A stretch of DNA of 64,000 bases from an uncultured Ruminococcus sp. (GCA_902799245.1 CADBZY010000003.1:117902-181901), one strand, 5' to 3'. Shown: positions 18,922-28,901, counted from the stretch's first letter. Made by a program: numbers and translations. Notes: generated by a model not told the origin, from the sequence alone.

Positions 18922-18949
18922 AAGCTGTCAGTAGATAAGCTGACAGCTT
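18922..18949 (-). terminator. Hairpin between tRNA-Cys and the second tRNA-Phe
   Basis: Perfect 10-base stem (18922-18931 with 18940-18949) followed on the minus strand by TTTTATATTC. It may be a weak terminator that splits the tRNA operon, or a processing hairpin. Confidence 0.5.
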
Positions 18950-18951
18950 TA

Positions 18952-19025
18952 TGGAGGCACCACCCAGAATCGAACTGGGGATAACGATTTTGCAGACCGT
19001 GGCCTTACCTCTTGGCGATGGTGCC
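18952..19025 (-). tRNA. tRNA-Cys (GCA)
   Basis: 74 bases with encoded CCA and a short D loop. The anticodon loop CTGCAAA gives GCA, and the acceptor stem is GGCACCA/TGGTGCC. Confidence 0.93.
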
Positions 19026-19030
19026 GAACA

Positions 19031-19106
19031 TGGAGCGGAATACGAGGCTCGAACTCGCTACCTCCACCTTGGCAAGGTGGCGCTCTACCAGATGAGCTAA
19101 TTCCGC
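19031..19106 (-). tRNA. tRNA-Gly (GCC), first copy
   Basis: 76 bases, CCA encoded, anticodon GCC. The spacer to the preceding tRNA-Phe holds a 10-base hairpin (19115-19138) without a downstream T run on this strand. Confidence 0.95.
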
Positions 19107-19141
19107 ATATTTTTGCGGATGTACGACAGTACATCCGCGCT

Positions 19142-19217
19142 TGGTGCCTCCGATCGGAATCGAACCAATGACACGGGGATTTTCAGTCCCCTGCTCTACC
19201 GACTGAGCTACAGAGGC
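19142..19217 (-). tRNA. tRNA-Phe (GAA), first copy
   Basis: 76 bases, CCA encoded, anticodon GAA; T loop GGTTCGATTCC is standard. Confidence 0.95.
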
Positions 19218-19222
19218 AAAAG

Positions 19223-19299
19223 TGGCGACCCGGAACGGGCTCGAACCGTCGACCTCTAGCGTGACAGGCTAGCGTTCTAACCAGCTGAACTACCGGGCC
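19223..19299 (-). tRNA. tRNA-Asp (GTC)
   Basis: 77 bases, CCA encoded. The anticodon loop CTGTCAC gives GTC, and the acceptor stem starts GGCCCGG. Confidence 0.95.
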
Positions 19300-19302
19300 A
19301 TA

Positions 19303-19378
19303 TGGTGGGAACAACAGGGCTCGAACCTGTGACCCTCTGCTTGTAAGGCAGATGCTCTCCCAGCTGAGCTATGCTCCC
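19303..19378 (-). tRNA. tRNA-Val (TAC)
   Basis: 76 bases, CCA encoded. The anticodon loop CTTACAA gives TAC. It is the first gene of the seven-tRNA operon. Confidence 0.95.
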
Positions 19379-19452
19379 ATACCAGTCATTGAGCAAACCC
19401 GCAATGTGAATTTTTTAATTCTAATTGCTTTCCGCTCTCAGTGACGTGTTAT

Positions 19453-19481
19453 ATATTACACTATCCAAAAGCAAATGTCAA
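19453..19481 (-). promoter_or_regulatory. Sigma-A promoter of the tRNA operon
   Basis: Minus strand TTGACA (19476-19481), 17-base spacer, TAATAT (19453-19458), about 70 bases before tRNA-Val. The rest of 19482-19605 shows no further feature. Confidence 0.8.
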
Positions 19482-19605
19482 GTGTTTTTTTCTGTTTTTT
19501 TCGATTTTTTCTTAAATAATCCGAGAGACTCCGAATGCCGACGGCAAAACGCGTTTTCCCGTCCAATATTATAGTATTCCGCACACGCATGATCCGTTAC
19601 GCCAC

Positions 19606-19653
19606 AAAAAAACACTGTGTCGGCAAGAGTAAACATAACTTGCCGGCACAGTG
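19606..19653 (-). terminator. Terminator of the TerY-P-like operon
   Basis: Fifteen-base stem (19613-19627 with 19639-19653, one G-T pair) followed by seven T on the minus strand, 13 bases after the last gene of the operon. Confidence 0.9.
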
Positions 19654-19665
19654 ACAATTGAAAGA

Positions 19666-21006
19666 TTAAACAATATCAAAAACGCCACGGAATAGATTAT
19701 TGACCTCTCCTATCGAGATCTCATAGCCATAGCGCCCTTTCTGCCAGTGACCGGGATTGTCCCAGCCAAAGCCGGTCCAGCACCTGTCATCGCCGCTGCG
19801 GAAACGAATCGGCACTGAGTAGTTTGCATATATCTCGCCGCTGCTTTTTGTGATCTTGTAATTCATCGTGGTGTACACAGACGCGTTCATCTTGGGAAGC
19901 GTTATCTCAAAATAGATGCGTCTTGCCTGATGTGAGGAAAACACTGCGGAATAGATCCTGTCCTTCAATTCGGGAGGAACCGCTCCCGCACTGAAAAGTT
20001 TTACCTCGTTCATCGTCAGGTGAGGATTGTCATACTTTCCTTCCACCACATCAAAATAAGTGACAAGCTGATTGGAACCGTTCATGGAAGCTTTGACGGT
20101 ATATCGCCCAACCTGCCAGTTACCGGGAACATTCCAGCCCCAGCCCTGGTAGAAATCGGTATCGCCCTGTCTGATGCTTCCGGTGCCATGAATCTTTCCG
20201 GTTATGGAAAAGCCGTCCTGGCGGCATATCTCCCAGTCAAGCGACACATTCATCCCCTGCGGCACCGGGTCATATGTGACAAGAATGCCTATCATCCGCA
20301 TCTCGCCCTTCAGAAAAAGCGGTCCCTGCACTTTACGGGAAGAAAAGGAGCTTCCGTCGTATTCAAAGGTACTGATGGAATTCAGACGGAACTGCTTCTG
20401 CGCAGAGTGGCTCTGCTGTACCGGCTTGCTCTGCGAAGGGACCTTCTTCTGTTGCGGTGAGGCATTGACCGGAGCCTGTGCGGGCTTCTTTTGAGTTGAA
20501 TGCTGCGTACCAGGAGCCGTTGCGGCCTTGGGCTGTCGTACAGGCGGCTTAACTGGTGCAGGCTCTGATTTCTTCTGCGATTTGACCGTCAGACGCAGTG
20601 AGGACAGCCCGATTCCCTCCAGAACCGTGTTTACCAGAGCAACGGCATTCTCCTCGGAAAGAAAGGCATTATCCATCAGGTGCTGCCGGATGTCGAGCAC
20701 CATCACTTCGCGACGGGACTGCTTTGGCTCCGTAAGGAGAGCATGTGCTTTCTGAAAAATACCGTTGGAGCTTCCCACCCGAATGAGTTTTTTATCACGG
20801 TCGCTTCCCTTGACAAGATCAGAGATATACGACATAACGGTGTCCGGCTTAAGCAGAACGTCGGCGCCTTCTTTTTTTACAAGGAAGGCTATTACGCCGG
20901 GAATGGTGTGCTGCCGGTCATCCTTATCCAGATTGGCTCCGCAATAGGGACAAACCGTGTCGCCAGAAACGCCGACCCATTCCTTTTTGCAAACATTACA
21001 GATCAA
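19666..21006 (-). CDS. Zinc-ribbon protein with duplicated C-terminal beta domain, TerY-P-like locus
   Basis: 446 residues, no recognised function. An N-terminal zinc ribbon (CNVCKKEW ... CPYCGANL, residues 3-25) is followed by a helical domain of about 120 residues and a Pro/Gln/Lys-rich linker (about 150-205). Then come two copies of a roughly 110-residue beta-rich domain, recognisable by GWGWNVPGNWQVGRYTV near residue 295 and GFGWDNPGHWQKGRYGYEI near residue 425. The start is a TTG at 21006 with AAGGAAG (21017-21023) 10 bases upstream. No signal peptide or membrane segment, so cytosolic. It is last gene of the kinase-phosphatase operon and may be its effector or a phosphorylation target; that is inference. 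Confidence 0.75.
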   Translation of the reverse strand: MICNVCKKEWVGVSGDTVCPYCGANLDKDDRQHTIPGVIAFLVKKEGADVLLKPDTVMSYISDLVKGSDRDKKLIRVGSSNGIFQKAHALLTEPKQSRREVMVLDIRQHLMDNAFLSEENAVALVNTVLEGIGLSSLRLTVKSQKKSEPAPVKPPVRQPKAATAPGTQHSTQKKPAQAPVNASPQQKKVPSQSKPVQQSHSAQKQFRLNSISTFEYDGSSFSSRKVQGPLFLKGEMRMIGILVTYDPVPQGMNVSLDWEICRQDGFSITGKIHGTGSIRQGDTDFYQGWGWNVPGNWQVGRYTVKASMNGSNQLVTYFDVVEGKYDNPHLTMNEVKLFSAGAVPPELKDRIYSAVFSSHQARRIYFEITLPKMNASVYTTMNYKITKSSGEIYANYSVPIRFRSGDDRCWTGFGWDNPGHWQKGRYGYEISIGEVNNLFRGVFDIV

Positions 21007-21065
21007 TACGTCCGCACTTCCTTAACCTAAAGATTGTCGTAATCAATGCTGAGCATGGTATGATG

Positions 21066-21419
21066 TCAGAATTGATTGGCAGATACGTCAAATTTATCTC
21101 TGGCAACGATAATGTTGTCCATCAGCTTTCCGCACCATGAGCAGTAGAGGGCCGGCTCGTGATTCCAGCAGTTCAGCCTGCCGCAGTATCCGCACTGAAC
21201 AAATTCATGCGTGCCGCAATAGGGACAGCCGGGATAATCCGCCGTTTCAAACATATTGCCGCGAATCACATTGCGGTCGAAACCCTCGCGGTGCGCGCTT
21301 TTTTCGGAGATCTTGAAAGCCCATGTGCGCCACCAGTCTCCGTCGGGCATTCTCTCAACCCTGATGCCGTAGACTTTGCTGCATTTGCCGCATCTGCACA
21401 TAATGACATTTGCTTCCAT
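21066..21419 (-). CDS. Small multi-zinc-ribbon protein, TerY-P-like locus
   Basis: 117 residues, mostly paired cysteines: MCRCGKC near the N-terminus, then CPYCG, CGYCG and CSWCG in the second half, with a nearby CW..H. This is enough to bind two or three zinc ions. AGGAG lies 8 bases before the ATG. It sits between the PP2C phosphatase (28-base gap) and the larger zinc-ribbon protein. Metal-binding ribbons commonly accompany TerY-type VWA proteins, so a role as adaptor or metal sensor in the module is plausible. No specific function is recognised. Confidence 0.72.
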   Translation of the reverse strand: MEANVIMCRCGKCSKVYGIRVERMPDGDWWRTWAFKISEKSAHREGFDRNVIRGNMFETADYPGCPYCGTHEFVQCGYCGRLNCWNHEPALYCSWCGKLMDNIIVARDKFDVSANQF

Positions 21420-21447
21420 TCATTCACACTCCTGACGCTGTAGTATA

Positions 21448-22836
21448 TTATTGCTTTGATTCAAGCTCATTGAGCCTGTCGAGAATTTCATTCTTCTGCT
21501 GAAGCAGCGCTTCATATCTTTCCTTGCGCGGCAGGTATCTTTCCTCAACGGAACCCATCTTTGTCGCCGCTTCTTCATATACCCGCTTTGCCTCGTCCCG
21601 CTGAGCCGTAAGTGTTTCCAGCTCTCGCTTGGCAGGGGCCAGCAGATCCTTTGAAAAACGCAGCTTGGAAAGCAGCTCCTTCACCTCAAGCGACAGTCCT
21701 TCCTGCTCGGGAATATCCGTCTGCTCATGTGCCGCAATTTTCTCCTGAAGCTCGCGGCATTTCCTGTCAAGCTCACGGTATTTCTCCTCAGACGTCCTGT
21801 AGGAAAGCGCAAGTCCGTCATAGGTCTTGGCGAGGTGCTCAAGCATTCCTCCGCTCTCCATCGACTTGATGCTGTTTTTGACAAGGGCGAGCTCGTCACG
21901 GATGTTAACCAGCTGATTGGCACTTTCAAAGTCGTCAAGGAATTTCCTTGTGCGCTTTACGTCCACAAAGCCGCTGACGGAAACATCATCGGCGCTGCCC
22001 TTCCTGCTCAGTTCGCTCAGGTCGTTGGACAGGGCCTGTTCCATTGCCTCCACACCCATTTCGCACGCTTCTTTGAGAATATTTCTGTAGTAGGCATGTG
22101 TTTTTTCCATGGAGGTGGGAAAGCTGTCTTCCACTCCGTCGGTACCGACGATACAGGCGATTACAGGATTTTCTTCATTGTTTATCACATGATAACGCAC
22201 ACTGTGAACAGCGTCCGGGTCACAGAGGGAAGTGGTTGCCGTGCCGACGCAGCGGTCATCCCACGGAATAGGCTGACTTGCTTTTCCTTCCGCGTCGAAC
22301 ACCACGCATCTGCCGTCGCCCTGCTGAAGGAGGAGCAGATATTTTTCCGTCAGCAGACCGGCCATCAGCGTCGTGCCGTACATTCTTTCGGTTCTGATAC
22401 CCTTGCGGTATTCGTCGCCCAGTCTCGACGCAGCAGCATATTCTTCCTCCGTCAGAGGATTCTGACTCAGCTCCGCGTCAACCTCGCTCGTCCACTTGGC
22501 AATAATGCTGCGGATAAGCCGATCCATCAACGCGGGACATTCCAGTCTGTCAAAAAGGCGGTCTTCAAAACCGTTTTCCGATACATTGCGGGCAAAATTC
22601 TCCAGAGACTCACATGCAATCCGGCACGCATATTCCGAACCGACGCTGCTTCTCAGGCAGTTCGGGTCGCCATGACCGTCAGCAACGGCAAATATCTTGA
22701 TGCCGTCCGTTGCACAATCCTTCTTGACGCAAAAATCCTCGCATGGGGTATCCTTTTTTATGTGGCTGTATCCCCTGACAGAACAGCAGAATAACTCATA
22801 CTGCGGAGAATCCGTTTTTTTAAATATGCCCAGCAT
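21448..22836 (-). CDS. PP2C-family protein phosphatase with C-terminal coiled coil
   Basis: 462 residues. The N-terminal 290 carry PP2C (PPM) motifs in order: EDFCVKKD near residue 33, FAVADGHGD near 50 (metal-binding Asp), YGTTLMAGLL, LLQQGDGRCVVF, VGTDGVEDSF and SADDVSVSG. These predict Mn/Mg-dependent Ser/Thr phosphatase activity in the cytosol. The rest (about 300-462) is rich in heptads of Leu, Glu and Lys and should be a long coiled coil, perhaps for dimerisation or docking. The gene starts 4 bases after the VWA gene stop, so the two are tightly coupled. With the kinase and the VWA protein it forms the TerY-P-type triad. Confidence 0.88.
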   Translation of the reverse strand: MLGIFKKTDSPQYELFCCSVRGYSHIKKDTPCEDFCVKKDCATDGIKIFAVADGHGDPNCLRSSVGSEYACRIACESLENFARNVSENGFEDRLFDRLECPALMDRLIRSIIAKWTSEVDAELSQNPLTEEEYAAASRLGDEYRKGIRTERMYGTTLMAGLLTEKYLLLLQQGDGRCVVFDAEGKASQPIPWDDRCVGTATTSLCDPDAVHSVRYHVINNEENPVIACIVGTDGVEDSFPTSMEKTHAYYRNILKEACEMGVEAMEQALSNDLSELSRKGSADDVSVSGFVDVKRTRKFLDDFESANQLVNIRDELALVKNSIKSMESGGMLEHLAKTYDGLALSYRTSEEKYRELDRKCRELQEKIAAHEQTDIPEQEGLSLEVKELLSKLRFSKDLLAPAKRELETLTAQRDEAKRVYEEAATKMGSVEERYLPRKERYEALLQQKNEILDRLNELESKQ

Positions 22837-22840
22837 AGGA

Positions 22841-23629
22841 TCAGTTCCAGTCTCCGCTGTCGTCCCATACGTCCTGCGTACCGGCGTCTCCGGCTGCCAT
22901 CAGGTCGGGGCCGTCAAAATCGGCAATTTCGGGAGCCACAGTGTATGTGTCGGAATCGAGAGTTGTGGTGGCTGCTTCAAGAATCATAGAACCGCTCGCG
23001 GCGTCGCCTGCCATTCTGGACGAACCGGCCAGCATGGAAGCGGAAACGGAAACGGCGATGATCATTCTCTTGAGCGTTTCAAGGTCGTTGGTCTGGATAA
23101 CAGCCTCGTTGCTGCCGACAAGCTTGGTGAGTATTTCAATGTTGGCATCCTCGCCGATAGCAATAGCTATCTTACGGGCCGCCTGGAACCACTTGTTGTT
23201 CTGTTTGATGCTGGCCAGCTCTTTTTCCCAGTTGTCATTCGGTTCGCCGTCGCTCATAAAGATCAGCACGGGAGCGCAGAAGCCTGTGTCGCTGACAAGG
23301 AATGAGCTGCGGCTGAGCTTCTGATTGAGTTCCTTGAGCGCGGCGCCGAGATCAGTCAGACCGCCGGCGGTAGCGTCGTTCCAGAAAAAGTCGTCGAGAG
23401 AAACAAGTCCGTTGGCGGTGATCCAGCGTGCGCCGGACGAGAAGGTCAGCGCGGCAATTTTGATCTCAGCCTCGGGAATCTCGCCCACCTTCTCGCGGAG
23501 AATGGGCTCCAGCTCGTGAATGGCTTCGTTGACGCTTGCGATTCTGTCGCCGAACATGCTGCCCGACGTGTCGATCACATAAATCAGCGGAAGAACCTTC
23601 TTGACGATAACACCTTCTGTACTTGGCAT
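22841..23629 (-). CDS. VWA domain protein, TerY-P-like
   Basis: About 262 residues. The VWA metal-ion-dependent adhesion site is complete: DTSGSM near residue 20, the Thr in AGGLTDLGAAL and the Asp in FMSDGEPNDNWEKEL. The RIASVNEAIHELEPILRE helix is typical of TerY proteins. I place the start at the ATG at 23629, with GGAGG (23639-23643) 9 bases upstream; the open frame extends 16 codons further without a signal. The last 60 residues are acidic and low in complexity. It probably works as a scaffold that brings kinase and phosphatase substrates together. Confidence 0.87.
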   Translation of the reverse strand: MPSTEGVIVKKVLPLIYVIDTSGSMFGDRIASVNEAIHELEPILREKVGEIPEAEIKIAALTFSSGARWITANGLVSLDDFFWNDATAGGLTDLGAALKELNQKLSRSSFLVSDTGFCAPVLIFMSDGEPNDNWEKELASIKQNNKWFQAARKIAIAIGEDANIEILTKLVGSNEAVIQTNDLETLKRMIIAVSVSASMLAGSSRMAGDAASGSMILEAATTTLDSDTYTVAPEIADFDGPDLMAAGDAGTQDVWDDSGDWN

Positions 23630-23717
23630 AACAAAAAACCTCCTGAATATTGTCTGTATTTTTTTATTCATTATCACATGGATAATTATTGACTGAATAA
23701 TGAAAAAAGCGAAATGA

Positions 23718-25019
23718 TTATTTTAACTCAATCTTCTTGTCAAACGCTTCGATGACGATTCCCGGAATAAAGGGAATCACTTCGTTCGGCTTGATCTGCT
23801 TTGGCTTGCCGCTGGGAGTGGTGGCATTGAGGATACGGCCGCTCATGTTCTTCAGCCCCATTACACCCGGCTTGTCCTTGCGCGTTACCACGCATACAAC
23901 GGGGTTGAGAGCCTCGTCCGCATTGCAGGTGCCGAGCATACATCTGTACACCCTCGAGCCGCCGGCGGCGGTTATTGCGTATCCCGGCAGCTTGATGGTA
24001 TGTGTGACGGCGACAGGCTTGCCGCAGACGTCGCACTTGGTGGTGGCGGCGTTCTGGATAAAGACTTCATTTCCGCATGTACAGCGGACTATATCGCTCC
24101 TGAACCGCACAAGCACCTGCAGCCAGTCAAGCTCCCTGAGGCGTTTGCCGGGATTCTTCAAAGCGTCCTGACTGAACGCCGTGACGAACTTGTCTTTGAG
24201 ATAGGTTGGCATGAAAGCCCAGCGTTCGATGACGCTTATCTGGAGATTGCGCACCGGTGCGTTGCTTCTGTTGTTCTGGTCGAAAATAAACAGCGGCGCG
24301 GAACCATAGAGTTTCTCGGCTACATCGTCGGTCATGCATGTCACCATGACCCAGTGACTGCCCTCCAGCGGATGATTGTTGAAGAGTATCAGAAACAGTA
24401 TGGCGGCGAGGGAATATCTGTCCGACTGCGTATCGGGAAGCACCTTGCCCTTTCCGTTGACAATTTCGGGCGCCATGTATCTGGGCTTGCCCAAAATACC
24501 GGTGCTTGTTCCGTTCTTGGCGATATTATCGGTATCGCAGATCAGCACGTCGCCGGTCTGGGGGTTGATAAAGAAATTGCCGTCGTTCAGGTCCTGATAG
24601 CTGTAGCCGTTGTTGTGCAAAATACGGAACGCGGAGACGATCCGTATGCAGGCTTCGGCTGCCGCCTTGAACGAAACGAAATTGCACTTTCTCGAGCCTA
24701 AAATCTTGCTCAGCTCATAATAGCCCTCGGGACGAAGCCCCATGATATATCCGAATGTGCCGCCCACGTACTCTGTCACCGCGTCCGGCCACAGGAATGC
24801 CTTGTCGGGCGAACCCTTGGCTGCGTTGGTTTTCAGATTGTCATAAAAAAGGATTGGGTCTCTCAGCGCCTCGGGCTTGTACCATTTGAGCGCCTTTTTC
24901 TCGCCGTTGTAATCTACGCGGTAGACCTCGCCCTGACCGCCTTCCGCAAGGAATTCCTCGACCCTGATGCGGACGCCGGAGATTGTTTTGAGTATCTGCC
25001 CTGATTCCAGCATTGGCAT
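23718..25019 (-). CDS. Ser/Thr protein kinase with C-terminal zinc ribbon, TerY-P type
   Basis: About 433 residues. Kinase landmarks: glycine loop GGQGEVY (27-33), lysine in ALKWY (45), catalytic loop YQDLNDGNFF in place of HRDLKxxN, metal-binding CDTDN in place of DFG, and APE in PRYMAPEIV. The catalytic and metal-binding aspartates are kept, so activity is likely. After about residue 300 come a zinc ribbon (CTCGNEVF ... CDVCGKP) and a beta-rich domain (about 345-433) that resembles an FHA-like phosphopeptide-binding fold. The start is the ATG at 25019, preceded by AAGGAAG; the in-frame ATG at 25040 overlaps the site. It begins a sub-operon with VWA and PP2C genes behind the element at 25055-25060. 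Confidence 0.87.
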   Translation of the reverse strand: MPMLESGQILKTISGVRIRVEEFLAEGGQGEVYRVDYNGEKKALKWYKPEALRDPILFYDNLKTNAAKGSPDKAFLWPDAVTEYVGGTFGYIMGLRPEGYYELSKILGSRKCNFVSFKAAAEACIRIVSAFRILHNNGYSYQDLNDGNFFINPQTGDVLICDTDNIAKNGTSTGILGKPRYMAPEIVNGKGKVLPDTQSDRYSLAAILFLILFNNHPLEGSHWVMVTCMTDDVAEKLYGSAPLFIFDQNNRSNAPVRNLQISVIERWAFMPTYLKDKFVTAFSQDALKNPGKRLRELDWLQVLVRFRSDIVRCTCGNEVFIQNAATTKCDVCGKPVAVTHTIKLPGYAITAAGGSRVYRCMLGTCNADEALNPVVCVVTRKDKPGVMGLKNMSGRILNATTPSGKPKQIKPNEVIPFIPGIVIEAFDKKIELK

Positions 25020-25054
25020 ACTGGCATCTTCCTTTCCCATAAATATACAGATAA

Positions 25055-25060
25055 ATTATA
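25055..25060 (-). promoter_or_regulatory. Extended -10 promoter element before the kinase gene
   Basis: Minus strand TATAAT preceded by TGG, an extended -10 form, 36 bases before the kinase start; no good -35 is visible. Confidence 0.5.
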
Positions 25061-25156
25061 CCACACATCACATAAATTTGATGTACATTGTGTTAATTTA
25101 CAGTTTTTATATTTTTATGCGTTATAATTTTGAATACATGCACCAAAGAAACGGTT

Positions 25157-26170
25157 TTACAGCCGTTTGAGAATGCGGTAGAAGTAAACGCCCTGTTTGG
25201 GATTATGGGCTTTTTCAATATCGAACATAAAGAGCGAACGGAGCCTGAGCATATTGGTGATGGTATCGTCCATACGCTTTGCGATGGTCTCCGGAGCGGA
25301 ACCGTGATCCGTAAATTTGAAATAGATCACATCGGAACGCTCTTTCAGCTTTTCGGAAATATACTTCTTGCAGGAATCCATATCGTTGAAAATCCTGTGC
25401 GAGCGCTCGAAGAAGCTGAGTCCTATTCCGTGGGTACAGGGAAAAAGACCGCCGAACACATGATCCTCGCGGATATCCACATCGGGGATGCAGAAATAAT
25501 CATAGCGGGTAAATTTCAGGGGGGTGCTGAGTGTGATGTCCCACGTCACATCCATGTGCGCGTACTGACCGCCAATACAGGCGACGTTCCAAGCGTGTGG
25601 CGCATAGTTGACGCCGTCCAGCGACGCCTGTCCCGTGACGACGGGAATGTCCATTCCCAACTTCTGACCGAGATACATCACGGCCTTGGCAATTCCCTCG
25701 CATACAGCCTTGCCTCTGAGAAATACGCCCTCGATTGTCAATGCGTCGGGGATAATCATGCCTTTGACCGAGGCGTTGCTCTCATAGGTAACGCTGCGCA
25801 CCAGCCTGTCATGTATCAGACGGAGCCTGCCAAGCGCGTCCGCGTTGCCGAAATCCCGGTTATCAAGCAATTTGCCGATGGCTGCTTCAATGCTTTTCTT
25901 TCTGTGAGCCGTTTCATCGGGGGTATAAAAATACCGAAGTTCCGCCTTGCCCTTGCCGGGTGAGGTAATCGTCAGCTTCACATTGTTCAGATCCACATAG
26001 AAATATTCCGGATGATCGAACGAAAAAGCTTCATAGACAGGGCTTACCTCTCTGAGGTCAACGGTATCGACCGGAAATGCATCCCTTCTACCTCCGATAG
26101 CCTCAAACAGCGAATTGTAGATCTTTCGCTGTTTTACGGTAAGCTGATTGTAATGTAAATCATTCATCAT
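25157..26170 (-). CDS. Transglutaminase-like (cysteine protease fold) protein, cytosolic
   Basis: 337 residues without signal peptide. The transglutaminase core triad is visible: Cys in LRGKAVCEGIAKAV (about 195), His in YAPHAWNVACIG (about 233) and Asp in AHMDVTWDITL (about 250). About 100 residues on either side are not recognised. Such domains may act as peptidases, cross-linking enzymes or peptide binders. It lies directly upstream of the kinase on the same strand (137-base gap) and has its own promoter at 26194-26223. The same fold appears in a secreted protein at 43721-45445. A role in the kinase module is inferred only from position. Confidence 0.8.
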   Translation of the reverse strand: MMNDLHYNQLTVKQRKIYNSLFEAIGGRRDAFPVDTVDLREVSPVYEAFSFDHPEYFYVDLNNVKLTITSPGKGKAELRYFYTPDETAHRKKSIEAAIGKLLDNRDFGNADALGRLRLIHDRLVRSVTYESNASVKGMIIPDALTIEGVFLRGKAVCEGIAKAVMYLGQKLGMDIPVVTGQASLDGVNYAPHAWNVACIGGQYAHMDVTWDITLSTPLKFTRYDYFCIPDVDIREDHVFGGLFPCTHGIGLSFFERSHRIFNDMDSCKKYISEKLKERSDVIYFKFTDHGSAPETIAKRMDDTITNMLRLRSLFMFDIEKAHNPKQGVYFYRILKRL

Positions 26171-26193
26171 AATAGTGCGTCATTCCTTCCTTG

Positions 26194-26223
26194 TGTATAG
26201 TGTGTTTCGTTAGATTATGTCAA
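26194..26223 (-). promoter_or_regulatory. Sigma-A promoter of the TerY-P-like locus
   Basis: Minus strand TTGACA (26218-26223), 18-base spacer, TATACA (26194-26199), 24 bases before the ATG at 26170. Confidence 0.7.
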
Positions 26224-26317
26224 ATCCACAGCCACATGATAAGATAATTCATTTACATTCTACAATAAGATCATGAATTTTGCAAGGATATTTTTCCCTC
26301 ATTTTTTGTGCATAATC

Positions 26318-26354
26318 AAAAAAAGGCACTGCCGTAACCAGCAATGCCTTTTTT
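26318..26354. terminator. Terminator after the alpha/beta hydrolase gene
   Basis: A and T runs flank a GGCA/TGCC stem (26325-26328 with 26345-26348), with the outer A7/T6 arms extending it; works on either strand. Confidence 0.75.
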
Positions 26355-26362
26355 ATGAAAAA

Positions 26363-27166
26363 TTATTCGATAAAGAAGCGGTACAACCGATCTCTGTAAT
26401 CGGGAGCGGTATCAAAAGCAGCGTGTCCGAATCCGTCGTAAATGTAATAACTGAAATCAGACCTATCGCCGAGTTTTTCAATGATCTTTTTCGTCGCGCC
26501 GGCACCCAAAACATTGTCGTCAGCCGCGCCGAGAGCAAGCACGGGACATTTTATTTCAGTCAGTCTTTCTGTGACATTAAAGCCGGAAGTGCCTCCGGCA
26601 AGAATCACAAACCGTTCGAGTTCCTCATCTGTCACCGTTTCTCCGAGCCCAGCAAGAGCGGAGCGGTATTTTTCAAAAACAGATGGAGGATAAATGGCCC
26701 TTCCGAATTCGACAAACAGTTCCACTCTGTCTCCGCTCTTTGCCAGAGAAACCCATTTTTCCAAAGCGCCGCTGTTCGCAGCAGCAGCTTCGGACGCAGA
26801 AGAACCGAGCGCCAGTTTTCCCACAAGTTCAGGATATTCAATGGCAATACATAAAGCGATCATTCCGCCCTGAGACGCCCCGAACAGGCAGACGTCACGC
26901 AGACCGAGTGCTTCCATTGCCATGGCGGTATCCCATGCCATATCATACACGGAGTATTCCGGAGGAAGATCCTCACGGCGGTCAAAGAGATAAACCGTAA
27001 AGTCATTCTGCATGACGGCATATTCATTCGCCACAGCGGGAGCCGATTTCATCACGCTCTGAACGCTGAGTCCCGGAAGGATAACAAGCGTGCGCTCTCC
27101 ATCGCCGAAGCGGAAATAATTCATTGTAAATAAATCGTTTTTAACGGTGTCGTGTATCACATTCAT
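26363..27166 (-). CDS. Alpha/beta-fold hydrolase
   Basis: 267 residues of the alpha/beta hydrolase fold. The nucleophile elbow is GASQGG (about residue 97), the acid is probably in LGAADDNVLG, and the His in DGFGHAAFD near the C-terminus. The oxyanion strand VILPGLSVQS is at the N-terminus. No signal peptide. AAGGG of the glnS end lies 10 bases before the ATG, and the gap to glnS is 6 bases, so it is the tail of the glnS operon. The substrate is unknown. Confidence 0.82.
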   Translation of the reverse strand: MNVIHDTVKNDLFTMNYFRFGDGERTLVILPGLSVQSVMKSAPAVANEYAVMQNDFTVYLFDRREDLPPEYSVYDMAWDTAMAMEALGLRDVCLFGASQGGMIALCIAIEYPELVGKLALGSSASEAAAANSGALEKWVSLAKSGDRVELFVEFGRAIYPPSVFEKYRSALAGLGETVTDEELERFVILAGGTSGFNVTERLTEIKCPVLALGAADDNVLGAGATKKIIEKLGDRSDFSYYIYDGFGHAAFDTAPDYRDRLYRFFIE

Positions 27167-27172
27167 ATCAGA

Positions 27173-28876
<1,704 letters not shown>

Positions 28877-28901
28877 TGTAAGTCCTCCTCAGTAAATTAT
28901 T

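Noticed and set aside
18667..19378. Integration site or island boundary at the tRNA operon
   Set aside because: tRNA operons are common integration sites, but no integrase, direct repeat of a tRNA end or change in base composition was seen.
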